Shown piece after piece: positions 11,290-22,438 of a DNA stretch of 64,000 nt. A program made the translations under genes and the position numbers. The number at the start of each line of letters is the position of its first letter. Position 1 is the stretch's first letter. The notes beneath the pieces are model-generated. The model did not search any database. It saw only the letters and a program-made list of their open reading frames with translations, and was not told where the DNA came from. Source of the DNA: Trichoderma breve. Taxonomy: Eukaryota; Ascomycota; Sordariomycetes; Hypocreales; Hypocreaceae. The stretch lies in NCBI RefSeq assembly GCF_028502605.1, contig NC_079237.1, forward strand, positions 248,001 to 312,000, in the 5' to 3' direction.

Positions 11290-12158
11290 CCGGAGGAGAT
11301 CGGTGTTCTCTGCATATAGAAACATGCCTACATATCCTGTATCAAGCAAAACAATACGGAGCTCGTGAGAAATCTAAATTGTGCTATAGTGGAACTTCTT
11401 TTTGTTTCGTAAGGTTTAGTTCTCATAGGCGAGGAATTTAGAAAGTATGTGAATGGGAGTCATTCCTTTGGGAGATGCCATGCATGACACCCCGTCTTTC
11501 CTCCCTACACCCTACATACTAGAGTTACGTATTATTGCTTTCTAGGCCTAGTGGTTTTTCTTTTTTTTTGGTCTCACGTTAAATAAAATTGCAGAGTGCG
11601 GTTGTATTGTCGGAAATACGATTCATCACGTAATGAAGAGACTCATGTACACGGCAACAGCTCATCTGACGGCTTCGGTGAGCCTTGATCAAGAAGGCCA
11701 ATAATGCATTCATCGCACTGTTCAATAGAGCAAGAGAGTTCCCCAATTTTCGTGTAAGAAATTAGCGACAAATTATAAGTTTCCTCCAATCAATGTTATT
11801 CGTCGTCGCTAATGGCCAAAATCTCATCCCTCTCTGGGTTCAATACATTCACTAGTCAAGATAAACTTGTTCTATATTACAAGGTATTGGATTACGCGAA
11901 TTGCACACACAGCATTAAGTCAAGTTACATGTCAATCTGCTACCTTTTTCCAATATAATAGGTTGAAACATATAAAAAGTCTCTTTCTCGGTCTCAGCTC
12001 GTCATTTGCATCACTAACAATATCGCGCATAACGCACTTACAGCTACGCCATGATACCCACAATTGTATCTCAACAAGAAGAGAGCTTATCTGCCAATAA
12101 TAGCATTGTTATCATAGCGTAACTACAACCTCGCCTAATTTTGGTCATTATCTCTACA
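11290..12158. other. Intergenic stretch with group motif
   Basis: About 870 bases without a supported gene. It holds the 3' flank of the PLP-enzyme gene and the upstream region of the broken oxidase gene, including a motif copy at 11751. Confidence 0.5.
11751..11768 (+). promoter_or_regulatory. Group motif copy 4
   Basis: CGTGTAAGAAATTAGCGA, about 400 bases upstream of the oxidase pseudogene. It matches the 9682 copy except for one substitution in the A/T centre. Confidence 0.45.
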
Positions 12159-13402
12159 ATGTTGGGCCTTATTAATATAGTCGTCCAGAGCAGGCATAAT
12201 CGGCTTAGATGTTGCTTTTGCCCTTTCTAAGCGTGGATTTGTCCTTCCATTACCGTCATTGCGGAATATCTGCCTGGGGACATCTCCCCTCTGTATACAT
12301 CACTATGGTAAAATATCTCGGCTCTTTGTTTTGATCAATTTTTGAGCTTATAATGCTTTTATATGGTAGGGTGGGCTGTAACTATTCCGGGGTATCTGGC
12401 TCATCCGAATATCAGCTACGATAGGATCGATTGGGCTATTCACATCTTGCCAAGCTGGCAGCAGAGAAAGGTGACGAGGCTTACGTTGCCCGAACACCAA
12501 GTATCGAATTCTGGGACGAAGGTACCTCTGGTAACAAACTTGATGATATTAGAGATTACCTCGAGGATGTAAGTGATCATATAAATAACTACATGACACT
12601 GATAGAGATCTACTTTACGGTCCTCCTGACAGAAAGCCTTCCCGATGGAGTTAAATCCGGTATATCTTTCACAACCTTGACCATTAATGCGCCGAAACAC
12701 TTAGACTTTCTCGTTCAGTCACTGAAAACCCTTGGTGTGACATTTGTACGACAGAAACTTCCACATATACATGCGCCTTTCGGGAATAAAGAAACAAAGC
12801 TGGTTTTTAATTGTACTGGCAATACATCCCAACAACTTCTGGTTGTAGGAGACTCTAAATGTTATCCAACACGCGGACAAGTGGTCCATGTTAAGGCACC
12901 ACACATCAAGTACAACATCATGAGGCATGGCAAAGACTATTCCACTCATGTTATTCCACGGCCAATGTCCGACGGCACTGTGATTCTGGGAGGCTCCAGG
13001 CATTCTGCTAATAGGCAAGCGGAGGAACTTGTTATCTAATTATCTAAAGATGTGTCTGCTTACAATACCAGTGATACTAACGCTTACTCGAACGAAACTG
13101 AATCTATCCTCGCACGTACACGACAACTGTGTAAAGAGCTCAACCAACAACCATTCGAGGTGCTTGGTGCTTTTGCAGGCCTCCGTCCATCAAGACCAGG
13201 AGGGCCCCGAATCGAGCGCGAAGAAATAATCGTAAACGATGTTAAGCGTCTTCTCATCCACAACTATGGGGCAGATGGTACAGGATTCCAGGCCGGATAC
13301 GGCATGGCGACTGACGCCGTTAATAAAGCCGAGGATATGTTAAGTGAGATTCTAGCTACTACCAGTAGCATTATCGGTGATCCTATGAAAGATGATCACT
13401 GA
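12159..13402 (+). pseudogene. D-amino-acid oxidase family (DAO), disrupted
   Basis: The remnant still reads as an FAD-dependent D-amino-acid oxidase over nearly its whole length. It has AGIIGLDVAFALSKRG (FAD-binding start), YLPGDISPLYTSLW, then after an intron 12308-12369 GCNYSG, DRLGYSHLAKLAAEKG, RHGKDYSTHVIPRP, ETESILARTR, AGLRPSRPGG and HNYGADGTGFQAGYG. It cannot make one protein as read. A frame slip near 12186 puts the FAD motif out of frame with the ATG at 12159 and meets TAA at 12228-12230; the frame returns by about 12252. There is an in-frame TAG at 12422-12424 before DRLGYS and an in-frame TAA at 13037-13039. A second intron near 12569 has no clear acceptor. Several independent lesions argue for a decayed gene rather than one sequencing error. 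Confidence 0.82.
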
Positions 13403-13680
13403 TTGAAGCATAGATAGCAATCTACTTAGCCGTTAAAAGTCTTTGTGAGGGGTATCACAAGTTAACCAAACTCTATGCGGAGTATCGCTGTTAGAATAGT
13501 TCTCAGGAGCATACACATTGTCGTATGTGTATGCCGATTCCAAAATATGATCGAGGCCAAGGGTAGTAAGAAGCGTAAGAAGTGGGTAGGGGGAGATTTC
13601 CTCCTAAATAACCCCGACTTTTCTTTCTTCACGACTTAATGGGTGATAAATGTTTTCGCTTCAAAATTGCAGCCTCTTCA

Positions 13681-14218
13681 TCATCCTTGCTGGATATTTG
13701 GCACATGATCGATCTTGCAAATGGTATAGGCAGTTGTTACCACTGGAGCAAGAGGCGGAACCAAGGGTATCCCATTTGACGATGGAGCAGTGCATGCTTG
13801 ATAGGCGAATGTCTGTGATTGTATAGTAATATGATGGAAAGTGGCCCTGTCATTGATCTCCTGTGTCAAAGGCAGATCAACATTGTCTTTACTGTCGCAA
13901 GAGATATTATGTCGAGCGCTTTCTGCTGAATACGAGGTGCCACTGCCATCGAGGCTCTTCTTTTTATGTTTCATTTTATTACCTGTGAGTTTTGTGTATG
14001 AGCGAATTGTATCGTCGTTTTACATAGCCGTTGCAATATGACTCACGGTAATTTCTTTGAGCGATTCGATTCTGGACTCTCCGACGGGCTGCCAGGTCCG
14101 AAAGCTTTGTCCAATCTTCATCGGGGTGAGCCAGTTTGCCAAAAGCACTGCAAGCTCCAGTCGAGGCATATTGGCTTAGAGCAGGCTGTTGATCGCTCAC
14201 AAAACGTTTCTGAGACAT
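13681..14218 (-). CDS. Short bZIP-type protein without a zipper
   Basis: About 157 aa from exons 14218-14047 and 13982-13681; the intron falls inside the basic region. After splicing it reads LAARRRVQNRIAQRNYRNK, a classic fungal bZIP basic region of the NRIAQRxYR type. No heptad leucines follow: the sequence turns at once into KHKKKSLDGSG and a polar, Ser/Thr/Pro-rich tail. An in-frame ATG at 14326 would add 36 residues; 14218 is preferred because the protein-like polar sequence starts there. Small fungal proteins of this plan are common near secondary-metabolite genes. The basic region is certain; DNA binding without a zipper is doubtful. Confidence 0.7.
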
Positions 14219-14592
14219 TGTAGCCAGTGAAAATTGCTGTTCAATATTCTCTCCCAAGAGGGCGCCGCTTCTTGTTATATAAACGATTTTGACGAGGGGT
14301 TTCAATGTTCCGAGACCGGACGCCACCCCCCACAGAAACCATTATGCAGGTGATTGTTGGCTCGCGGAGTGTCTGTAAAGTAGACTGTAGGGCCATCTAT
14401 TATCTAGTTAGCCCATACAGAACAAGAAGCCTGATATCCAAGGGCAGTTACAAAACTTAGGATACGCTAATGGCATAAATACCGGTACAGTACTTGGTAA
14501 AAGCGTCTCAAAGTAAGCCATATAACGCTGCTAAGTATGGAGTAATACTCCAATCAATTGTCATATGGCTAGCACCATGTCATCTACATTCA
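14219..14592. other. Intergenic stretch
   Basis: About 370 bases between two genes both read leftwards. I see nothing beyond a likely promoter for the short bZIP gene. Confidence 0.4.
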
Positions 14593-16141
14593 TCAAATAC
14601 TGACGGGAAAATATGTGTCCTTATATCCATTGTCTTCCTTGTGCGGTCCAAGCAACTGGTATATCTCCACGGCTCGAAGTGGGAAACGCATCATTTGATC
14701 AAAACTGTGGAATGCATGGCAAACAGCACATGTGAACCAAGACTCTCTTTCCATCTTCTTGCTAATCTCAAGGATACCTTTTACTCGCATTGAGGCAAGA
14801 AAAGGGTAGTCGATCTCGGGCAGCGCCACGGCCAGGGTGATAACAACCGCATACATATGTGCCAGAAAGAGGAATAAGAGCGGTTCTCTGTTGCTGAGAT
14901 CTATAAACGATGCAGCTGAGTTTTTCGTGAACCACGCCGTAAATGGATAAATTAAACGATATTGATCCTTAGCTGGGATGTCCATTTGGTGCCGCTCGTA
15001 AGCAACTGTAAGAACATCTCGCAGTTGCCGGGTTACTGCTGCGATATTTTGATTATTCTGGAAACACGTTGTCAGTTTATTAATCGCATTAATGCCCTCG
15101 CCAAAGAGCTCTCTAGCAAAGGCGTGGCAATTTTTGTTCTCCTCAGGTCGATCTAGCTGGTGACGCGCCGGTGTCATCTCTATTTCTCTAACGTTGTAGC
15201 AGTGATCGTGCTCAAATAAGCCACAGAAAACTGATTCTTTGGACCAAGTACGCATTTGGTATGTAGTCTGCCCTATCGTTAGACTTCCTGTCGAGTATAC
15301 AAGCAGGGCAGATTACTCATACCTGGGAAATACAGTCGACAATTGCCATTAATGAACGGCTGGAGTCCAATTAGCAATGCAAGGTAAGTTTCCATGGGCG
15401 CCACAAACCAGTCTGGCATCTGATATGAACAACCCAGTGCCGTAGCCAGAATTGCATCCGCATTGCTTCTTGAAAAAGATTGCATTGCTTGCCTAAGTCC
15501 TTTCAGAGCAAGAGTGTGATAACGATACGCATCTACAGATGCTTCATGTGATTTAGCTCGTATTGCAAGGCGTTCGGCAGAAGCCGCTGCTAGCATATGA
15601 GCTACAAAGTCGAATGCAGTTGCGAGCTGAAACATCCTGCCTCGGTTGATCAGCATAAGTATGACGGCCGAGCGGGAAGACGTACGTTCGAAATTCGCCC
15701 AATAATAGACACATATCACTAGTGCCGCTAAGATCAAGCACACTAACCGCCAAAGCTGTTTGGTAGAGATACCGCAAATCAGCCAGAGGCATATTGTGCC
15801 AACCCAGAGACGTAGCGATCTGTAAGGTCGGAAACGGAGGCTTTCCAGTTTCCTTCCATTGTATACAAGACTTCTCAATGTGTGTAGGCCACCACAAGGA
15901 GTCGGGTGCATCAGTAACCTGTGTTACAGGTGACTTATAGTATTCACACTCTGATCCTGTAAATACACACCTGCGACTATTATTGAGTAACATTAATACA
16001 TCTGATATGCACGCTCTCGGAGATGATAACCAACCATATTGGCCGAAACTCATCACATTTAACACGCTTTCGTTTGCAGGTTTGACATCCGTTCCTCGAT
16101 TTTACATGGCTTCTTCGAATGACAGTCTTTACTGTTTCCAT
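14593..16141 (-). CDS. Zn(II)2Cys6 fungal transcription factor
   Basis: About 463 aa from exons 16141-16035, 15976-15686, 15636-15323 and 15272-14593; all junctions keep frame. The first intron has an unusual GTTGGT donor and lies inside the zinc cluster. Splicing gives cysteines 19, 22, 29, 36, 39 and 46 with canonical spacing. The body then matches the fungal TF family with SLWWPTHIEKSCIQW, ATAFDFVAHMLAAASAERLA and ALKGLRQAMQSFSRSNADA. The ATG at 16141 is used; the upstream frame offers only TTG. It is divergent from the GST remnant, with a group motif copy at 16922 between them. It could be the pathway-specific regulator of the amino-acid group (inference). Confidence 0.82.
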
Positions 16142-17613
16142 GGTGTTTATATGTGCTTCCAATCTTTTTTTTTAGGTGTGAGTCAGAAGGCTTGGCATTA
16201 AGACTCAGATAACAACAGCCGCAAAACAGGCATCATAAATATAAATCGAGTTTGGCATGAGATCGGAAAGTAGCGAATAATTTGAATCAGTTATCTGACA
16301 AGGCATTATCGCCAAGAAGACATTGAGGACATAAAACTTTGCTGTGAATGCTGCGCAAATACTGCCAGCCACTTACACAAAATCAAGTCTCCAAAACTTG
16401 AGTCGGAGGGAAGTTGGTTCAAGTCATGATGTATCCGAAGTTTACGCGGATGGCAAAATTCCTTCCCGGGTAGCATTTGGTCCACTTGTTTTGTTTATTC
16501 TTTGTCTCATACCCAAATGGCCCTGCCACGAATATTCATGCTAGTTTGTTTCTATCTCTAAAAACATTGAATAATATCTCCAAGCGACATATGATTTGCG
16601 AGAAGTCGATGATTGTAGAGATTTTAGCCATCAGACTCCTATCAAAGATTGTACCGAACCTCCTAAGGTCAGAGCACTCTATTTTTCATCCCGCCATTAT
16701 GCGTGAGAGTGTCTACGTATACCCACCTACGTTTCTGAAATATTGGTTGGCACATACTGTGACCGAATCCTTATACCTGTTGCATCACAAGAACTTTCTT
16801 CGTAAGTTACAAGATTCTTATAGTTTTTATCATCCTCGAATACCCAAAGTTGTAGACCACATTGGTGTTCAACTGTATCAATCTCGAGTAATTCGGCAGG
16901 CGGCCTAGCCCCAAAACAAACCGTGTAAGATTTTAGCGTGCCGCGAAACTGTCCAATAGCGACCTCTGAAATATCAGTAGTTTCTCGCAAACTAGCCTAT
17001 GTTGTCCAATTGGCTGTGTCTCAGCCAAAACATTCCAAGAAATAACATCCCGGTGTTGCTGCGTTGATGGTTGCTGTTCATGCAGTTGTCTGAAGGCAAA
17101 GGGTCACACTAAAGATGAAAATTTGCTCATCTGATACTTAATGACATATAATCAGAAAGAGTGCATGGATCGGGTACAACTTACCCGCGGGATTGCGCCC
17201 TCCAGACAGTCTCAAGCCTCATATGAGCAAGTTTATCTGAATAGAACATATCCGTATCAAGAAGATGGTACCTTTTGATGACGCAACTCTCGACAAACAT
17301 CATCCTTCATTTCTTAAGCCAATACAGCTTTAGGAAGGAAGTGCATCTCTGGGATGGAATCTTTTTCTTTCTCCGCTTCAGATACTGCTTCTTGGGCTCT
17401 ACTTGCTGGTATATATATATCAACCTTAAGTCGAAGAAACGTATTGGTTTTGGCAAATGTGTTTCTAATAGAGCTTGACCATTGAGTCTGGGCATCAATT
17501 TCGCAGTTGCATTAAGCCGCAGATCCCAGATCGAATGAGAAGGCATAGTTGAATTACACAACGACCGCTCTTCTGCTTCCTACACCCCGCCTTTGAAGGA
17601 GAAAGTGAAAGAA
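16142..17613. other. Divergent intergenic region, regulator / GST remnant
   Basis: About 1.5 kb. No gene is convincingly supported. An 87-residue open frame on the minus strand (16990-16727) looks vaguely protein-like with paired cysteines, but it overlaps the promoter motif at 16922 and matches nothing I recognise. The region probably holds two promoters. Confidence 0.4.
16922..16938 (+). promoter_or_regulatory. Group motif copy 5
   Basis: CGTGTAAGATTTTAGCG, between the divergent Zn2Cys6 regulator and the GST remnant. It is the closest to the consensus. Confidence 0.45.
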
Positions 17614-18285
17614 ATGTCCACCCTCGCCCTCTATCGCGCCAATGGCGTTAGCTCTTTTATTCCTCATGTTCTTTTAAAGGAATTAATGATCCCTTTTACC
17701 TCAGTGATCATGCAGCCTGGGCCCAATGGATGGGAAGCTGCTGACGGCAGCCTCAATAACACCAGCTATCGCAATATCCACCCCCAAGGCTATGTTCCAG
17801 CATTGCAAGTGGATGGTGTAATAATCACAGAGCTTCCGGCAATAATTACGTACATAGCATCATCATCTACCGGCAAGGCCAACCTTCTTGGTAACGACAA
17901 AATTGAGCGCGCTAAGGTCGCCGAATGGATGGCCTGGCTCTCTGGCACTGTTCATGCTTAGGGCGTTTCTATGTACTTTCGACCAGAGCGATTCACGGAT
18001 GATTTATCTCAATATGAGTCAGTTCGTTCGAAGGGGAAAGCAGCAGTCTTGAAAGGGCTGCGAAGAATTGATCAGAATCTGGATGGGAACGTGCATCCAG
18101 TTGGTGTCAATGAGACTGTGATCGACTTCATTCTTCCAATGTTTTGGTATTGGTCAGTGAGAATTGGCATTCCAAACTTGCAGGAGGCTTTCCCGCACTT
18201 CAGCAATTTAGTCAAGAAGATGGAGAAAAAGGCATCGTTGAGAGAAGCGGCAGAGTTGGAAGGATTGAAGCTTTATTTCAGGTAA
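17614..18285 (+). pseudogene. Glutathione S-transferase-like, premature TAG
   Basis: Single-frame GST-type sequence of 223 codons broken by one stop. The thioredoxin-like half has LALYRANGVSSFIPHVLLKE, PQGYVPAL (cis-Pro loop) and the TELPAI.TYIA element of glutathione binding. The helical half resumes in the same frame after the stop as GVSMYFRPERF and continues to the end. TAG at 17959-17961 sits in WLSGTVHA(stop)GVSMYFRPE, where relatives carry a sense codon, commonly Gln. A C-to-T change of CAG would explain it. The rest is undamaged, so the loss is recent, or there is readthrough, or it is a sequence error. No intron can remove it without deleting conserved residues. Confidence 0.75.
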
Positions 18286-19033
18286 TTTAGCGAAACACAT
18301 TATCAATATTCGGTTAGAATAGAGCTGAGAGTCAACATTGTACTTTCTGAAACGAATTAAAAGTGAAGGTAACTACCAGCTGATGAAGCATCTAAGAGTA
18401 TTTGAGGATGCAATACAAACGATCAACATCCTACTATACACCAAGTGTCCTTTATACAATAGGATAGACGATGCACTAATACGAGTAATCAGATGGTCAT
18501 AATGTGTCTAATCAAGAAAATTAGAACACGAGTTCTGTCAAGTGGTGTCAGCTTTTAATCTTTTACTTATTATTTCCTCCTGGAGCATGAAAATATGGGT
18601 TCCTGGCCCTACGTTGATTCCTCATGGCATAGCAAGGCCGATGGGCACAGGAAGCATAACACGCTTGAAAGAACATACGGTAGCTACCTGTCCGTAGTCT
18701 TCTTCCCACAGTGGAGAAATACTACGCACTAGAATTCCGTAGATACCAGATCAAAGTGAGTAATAATTCTGCGTGATAAAGTGGGAGGGTTATAATAGCC
18801 GGTATTCCCACTTCTGAATTAGCGTATCACGGCATCTTCATGCTGCTTTAAGCCGCAACTCATATCATATCCAGCCCACATAATCGCATCATTGCGCAAG
18901 TGCCAATATAAATAGCCAATTCATTCGTTCCCATTAGGATGCCGTCCATCGTCGCCCAGCTCACCATTTCGTGTGTCAAATATTGCATACGGTCGATAAT
19001 TGACGTCGAGATCAATACTTACAGCTCGTGATC
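18286..19033. other. Intergenic stretch
   Basis: About 750 bases; no gene seen. The right part is the presumed promoter of the sulfatase gene. Confidence 0.5.
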
Positions 19034-20763
19034 ATGGCTACGACCAAGCGACCCAACTTCCTTCTCATCGTCGCTGATGACCTGGGGTTTTCAGATGTTG
19101 GTGCCTTTGGCGGCGAGATTCAAACGCCTAATCTTGATCATTTGGCTTACGCACCCTCAGGAGTGCGCATGACCAACTTTCACACGGCTTCCATGTGTTC
19201 ACCTACACGATCTATGCTTCTCTCGGGCACTGATAATCACATTGCCGGCCTCGGCCAGATGGAGTTTTGGGGTCGTGGACGAGACCCACCGGTTCCATGG
19301 TCTGAACGACCTGGATATGAGGGCTACCTGAATTTCCGCGTGGCTGCTCTACCAGAGATTCTCCAGGACGCGGGATATTATACTTGTATGAGTGGCAAGT
19401 GGCACTTGGGCCTTACAAAGGAGCGCACACCACATGCGCGAGGCTTTGATCGCTCATTTGCCCTTTTGCCGGGAGGCTCGAGCCATTATGCATACGAACC
19501 CAAGAAACCGGACGGAACGCCTGTTTTTGCGCATTGGGCCAGTCTGTACTATGAAGATGATCAAAGAGTTGAAACGAAAGACTTTCCCAAAGACTTTTAT
19601 TCCTCAGACCACTTTTCAAAAAAGCTCGTCGACTTTTTGAGTGAAAGAGAGACTAATGCTTCCGTCAAGGAGAAGCCGTTTTTCGCATTTCTGCCATTTA
19701 CGGCCCCGCATTGGCCTTTGCAAGCACCGGAGTCCAACATTAAAAAGTATCAGGGGAAATATGACGATGGTCCAGATGTTCTACGAGACAGAAGACTGAA
19801 ACGACAAATTGAACTCGGTCTCTTGCCCGCGGATGTGGAGGCGCATCCGGTCATCTCCTCAACTAAAGACTGGGATGAGATGTCATCGGAGGAGAAAGCG
19901 TGGTCAGCGAAAACGATGGAAGTATTCGCTGGTATGGTCGATAGGATGGATGAGAATATCGGCAAAGTTATCAACAAAATTAAGGAAATCGGTGAGTGGG
20001 ACAACACTTTTGTCATCTTCATGTCCGACAATGGTGCCGAAGGAGCGATTGTCGAGGCAATTCCCATGACTGGAGATGTGATAAAAAAGTCAATTAATAA
20101 ACATTACAACAACGACTATGAGAACCTTGGCAATCGAGATTCATTCATTTGGTATGGTCCTCAGTGGGCGCAAGCCTCAACGGCACCTAGTAGGATGCAC
20201 AAGGGGTATGTCACAGAAGGTGGCATCCGCTGTCCGGCTATTATCCATTACCCAGGATTTGCTGAAACTCCAAACGGGCATATTACTGATTCATTCACTA
20301 CTGTTATGGACATCCTGCCTACGATATTGGACCTTGCGGGGATTGAGCTACCAGGCCCGAACTTTCGAGGGCGTCAAGTTGTTCCGGTAAAAGGCAGATC
20401 CTGGATCCCACACCTGCTGAGGAAATCTCCCCGCGTTCATGACGAAGACCACGTCACTGGCTGGGAACTCTTCTTTCATCAAGCTATCCGCAAGGGTAAA
20501 TGGAAGGCTGTATTCATTCCCAAGCCTAAAGGCCCAGAGAAATGGCAATTGTACAACATGGACAAAGATATGGGCGAAATTCACGATTTAGCAGAAGAAG
20601 AGCCAGAAATTTTGGAAGAACTGATCAAGTATTGGATGGCATATGTGGCTGAGTTCGGTGTGTTTTTGTAAGTCAGCCTACTTCATCCTCGGTCGTATTG
20701 CTACTCTAACAATGCATTAGGAGAGAGGAGCTGGAGGAGGGCTATGTCCTCCCAAAGGCTTAA
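19034..20763 (+). CDS. Arylsulfatase-type sulfatase
   Basis: Hydrolyses sulfate esters. Exons 19034-20667 and 20721-20763 give 558 aa. The N-terminal metal site has ADDLG at residues 14-18. Cys55 in CSPTRSMLLSG is the residue that must be oxidised to formylglycine. GKWHLG and SDNGAEG are further sulfatase signatures. The final exon supplies only the last 14 residues. The ATG at 19034 is the first Met (a GTG lies six bases upstream). There is no signal peptide, so the enzyme should be cytosolic and act on imported or internal sulfate esters, unlike the two secreted glycosidases next to it. It is convergent with the GH28 gene, with under 80 bases between. The exact substrate is unknown. Confidence 0.92.
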
Positions 20764-20836
20764 GAAGCAGCCAAATAGATGGAAACGGATATGGCGAGCT
20801 TAGTTTGATATCTCAACTATAGTTATCTATCTATGC

Positions 20837-22438
20837 CTAGTTGGTTTTTTGGCAAGCTGAGTTATAGCCTACCACATTGGTGCAAGAATAGGTGCCATTC
20901 GCCCCGGTTGACGACTTGACGTTAATATCCTTGAAGGAAAAGCCTTCACATGTTGCAAGTGGGGAACAGGTCCAGCTAATCGCCTTTGTGCCTACTTTTT
21001 CGTTCATATATCCCGTGAAGTTGGACCAGGAAATATTCGAGAAGAATCCCGTGGGAGGTGTGTCGGCACATGCTGGCACATTATATCCTGCCCAGTGAGT
21101 ACACTGCTGGATTAATACGGGCGAAGCGGTGATGTTTTCGATGTGGAAGTTCTTGAAGACTAGTGAATATGTTAGCATATTAGGTCGATATCCATGAAAG
21201 AATTGAGCGGATAAACGCACCGACATTGCGGACATAGCCATTGCCGCCGCCGCCACCCTGCGGAGGCCAATAGGTCCGCTTGCCCACGTAAGTCTTGATG
21301 TAAGCGCCATTGCGACTTCCGTATAGCTGTGTGATATGTGATTAGCTTGTTTACAACATGGGTTTATGGTAGTGGTAAACATTACAGAAACATCTTCTGC
21401 CGTGATATTCTCAACTACGTCTCTCACTCCCTCATACTGTCCAAGACTGCCGATTGCGATGCCCGCGCTGTTGTAGCATGTCAAATTTTTGACGTGAATG
21501 TTTGTCGAGCCAGGTTTAAAGCTGACACAATCGTCTCCAACGTTTGCCCAGCTATTCTATAGGAATTATTAGTCATGGCTTAGTAGAATGATAGGGACCC
21601 CAAATTCCGACCTGAATAGTAATGTTGTTACTGTTGATCGTGTCGAAGCCATCCGTATTGCCGAGATTACCTGGATTTGCCTTCATTTCGCTGTTAGATT
21701 TGTTCTCTGGAGCAACTTCAACAGTATACACTGTACCTGGAAATCGTCGGAAGTGGATGATAGGGTAATATTGTCCACAAGAACGTTTTGAGATTCCAAC
21801 ATCACGAAATTCCTATCCTGAGATTAGTATAGACTGTCCAAGTGAGTTGTTAGGCTGAAAGACTTGCCATTTGCCAGATTGAACAATTTGGAAATTCTTC
21901 GCCACCGCATTCTTGACATTTCGCAGACAAAATGGGATGGGACGTCCGTATAATCCGCCAACGCCCAGGGCCAGATCATACCACACTTGCCCTTGTCCGT
22001 CAATCGTGCCGGATCCATGCCCATCAATCGTGATGTCTTCGCCTGAGAATTCCATCGCGATGGAAATGTTTTGGAAGTAGTAATACGACCCATGCAGAAT
22101 CCAGTACCGCACATCCGTTGAATACTGCGTTTGTCAATAACACTGGGCTACCAAGAAAGTGCAGCTTTCCATACCTCAAGGGTGCCGAACAGGTCAACTT
22201 GGACGTTCTTCAAGTTATGTAATTGAAGAGCCGTCTGAACACTGTACGTGGTGTCTTTTTGAAAGACAACCTTGCCGTTATTTCCACATTTGCTAAACGC
22301 CTCGCGGATCGCAGGAGCATCGTCACGTCCATCCTTCAAGGCGGGAATCACACAAGTGTGTTGCGGTGATGGAAGACTGTGCGCATTGGCCACAAATGCG
22401 GTCGTCAATGCCCATAATACAGGGCGAAGAAGCTTCAT
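20837..22438 (-). CDS. GH28 exo-acting polygalacturonase/rhamnogalacturonase
   Basis: Secreted pectin hydrolase of 424 aa. Seven exons: 22438-22175, 22124-21864, 21817-21737, 21680-21612, 21556-21386, 21326-21221 and 21159-20837. The sum is 1275 bases, in frame. A signal peptide ends near Ala-His at residues 19-20. The beta-helix motifs are NTDGFD (Asp212), GDDC (Asp233, Asp234) and AYIKTYVG (the RIK region). The third GH28 motif, usually G-H-G, reads NSAGIAIGSLGQY, with Ala256 where His is common. This pattern and the AYIKT form point to the exo-acting branch. It is divergent from the GH106-like gene, so they are probably co-regulated. The exact substrate, galacturonan or rhamnogalacturonan, is not decided by sequence. 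Confidence 0.88.

Noticed and set aside
14593..16141. Initially suspected broken zinc cluster in this regulator
   Set aside because: An intron with a GTTGGT donor (16034 to 15977) restores canonical cysteine spacing and frame, so the gene is intact.
16477..16908. 143-residue plus-strand open frame
   Set aside because: No domain or signal, and biased low-information sequence in the intergenic region between two divergent genes.
16727..16990. 87-residue minus-strand open frame with paired cysteines, faintly like an AIG2/gamma-glutamylcyclotransferase fragment
   Set aside because: The resemblance is too weak to name, no flanking exon could be found, and it overlaps the recurrent promoter motif at 16922.
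17614..18285. An intron to remove the internal TAG of the GST
   Set aside because: The only intron that would reach the GCTTAG acceptor needs a poor GTCGCC donor and would delete conserved residues.
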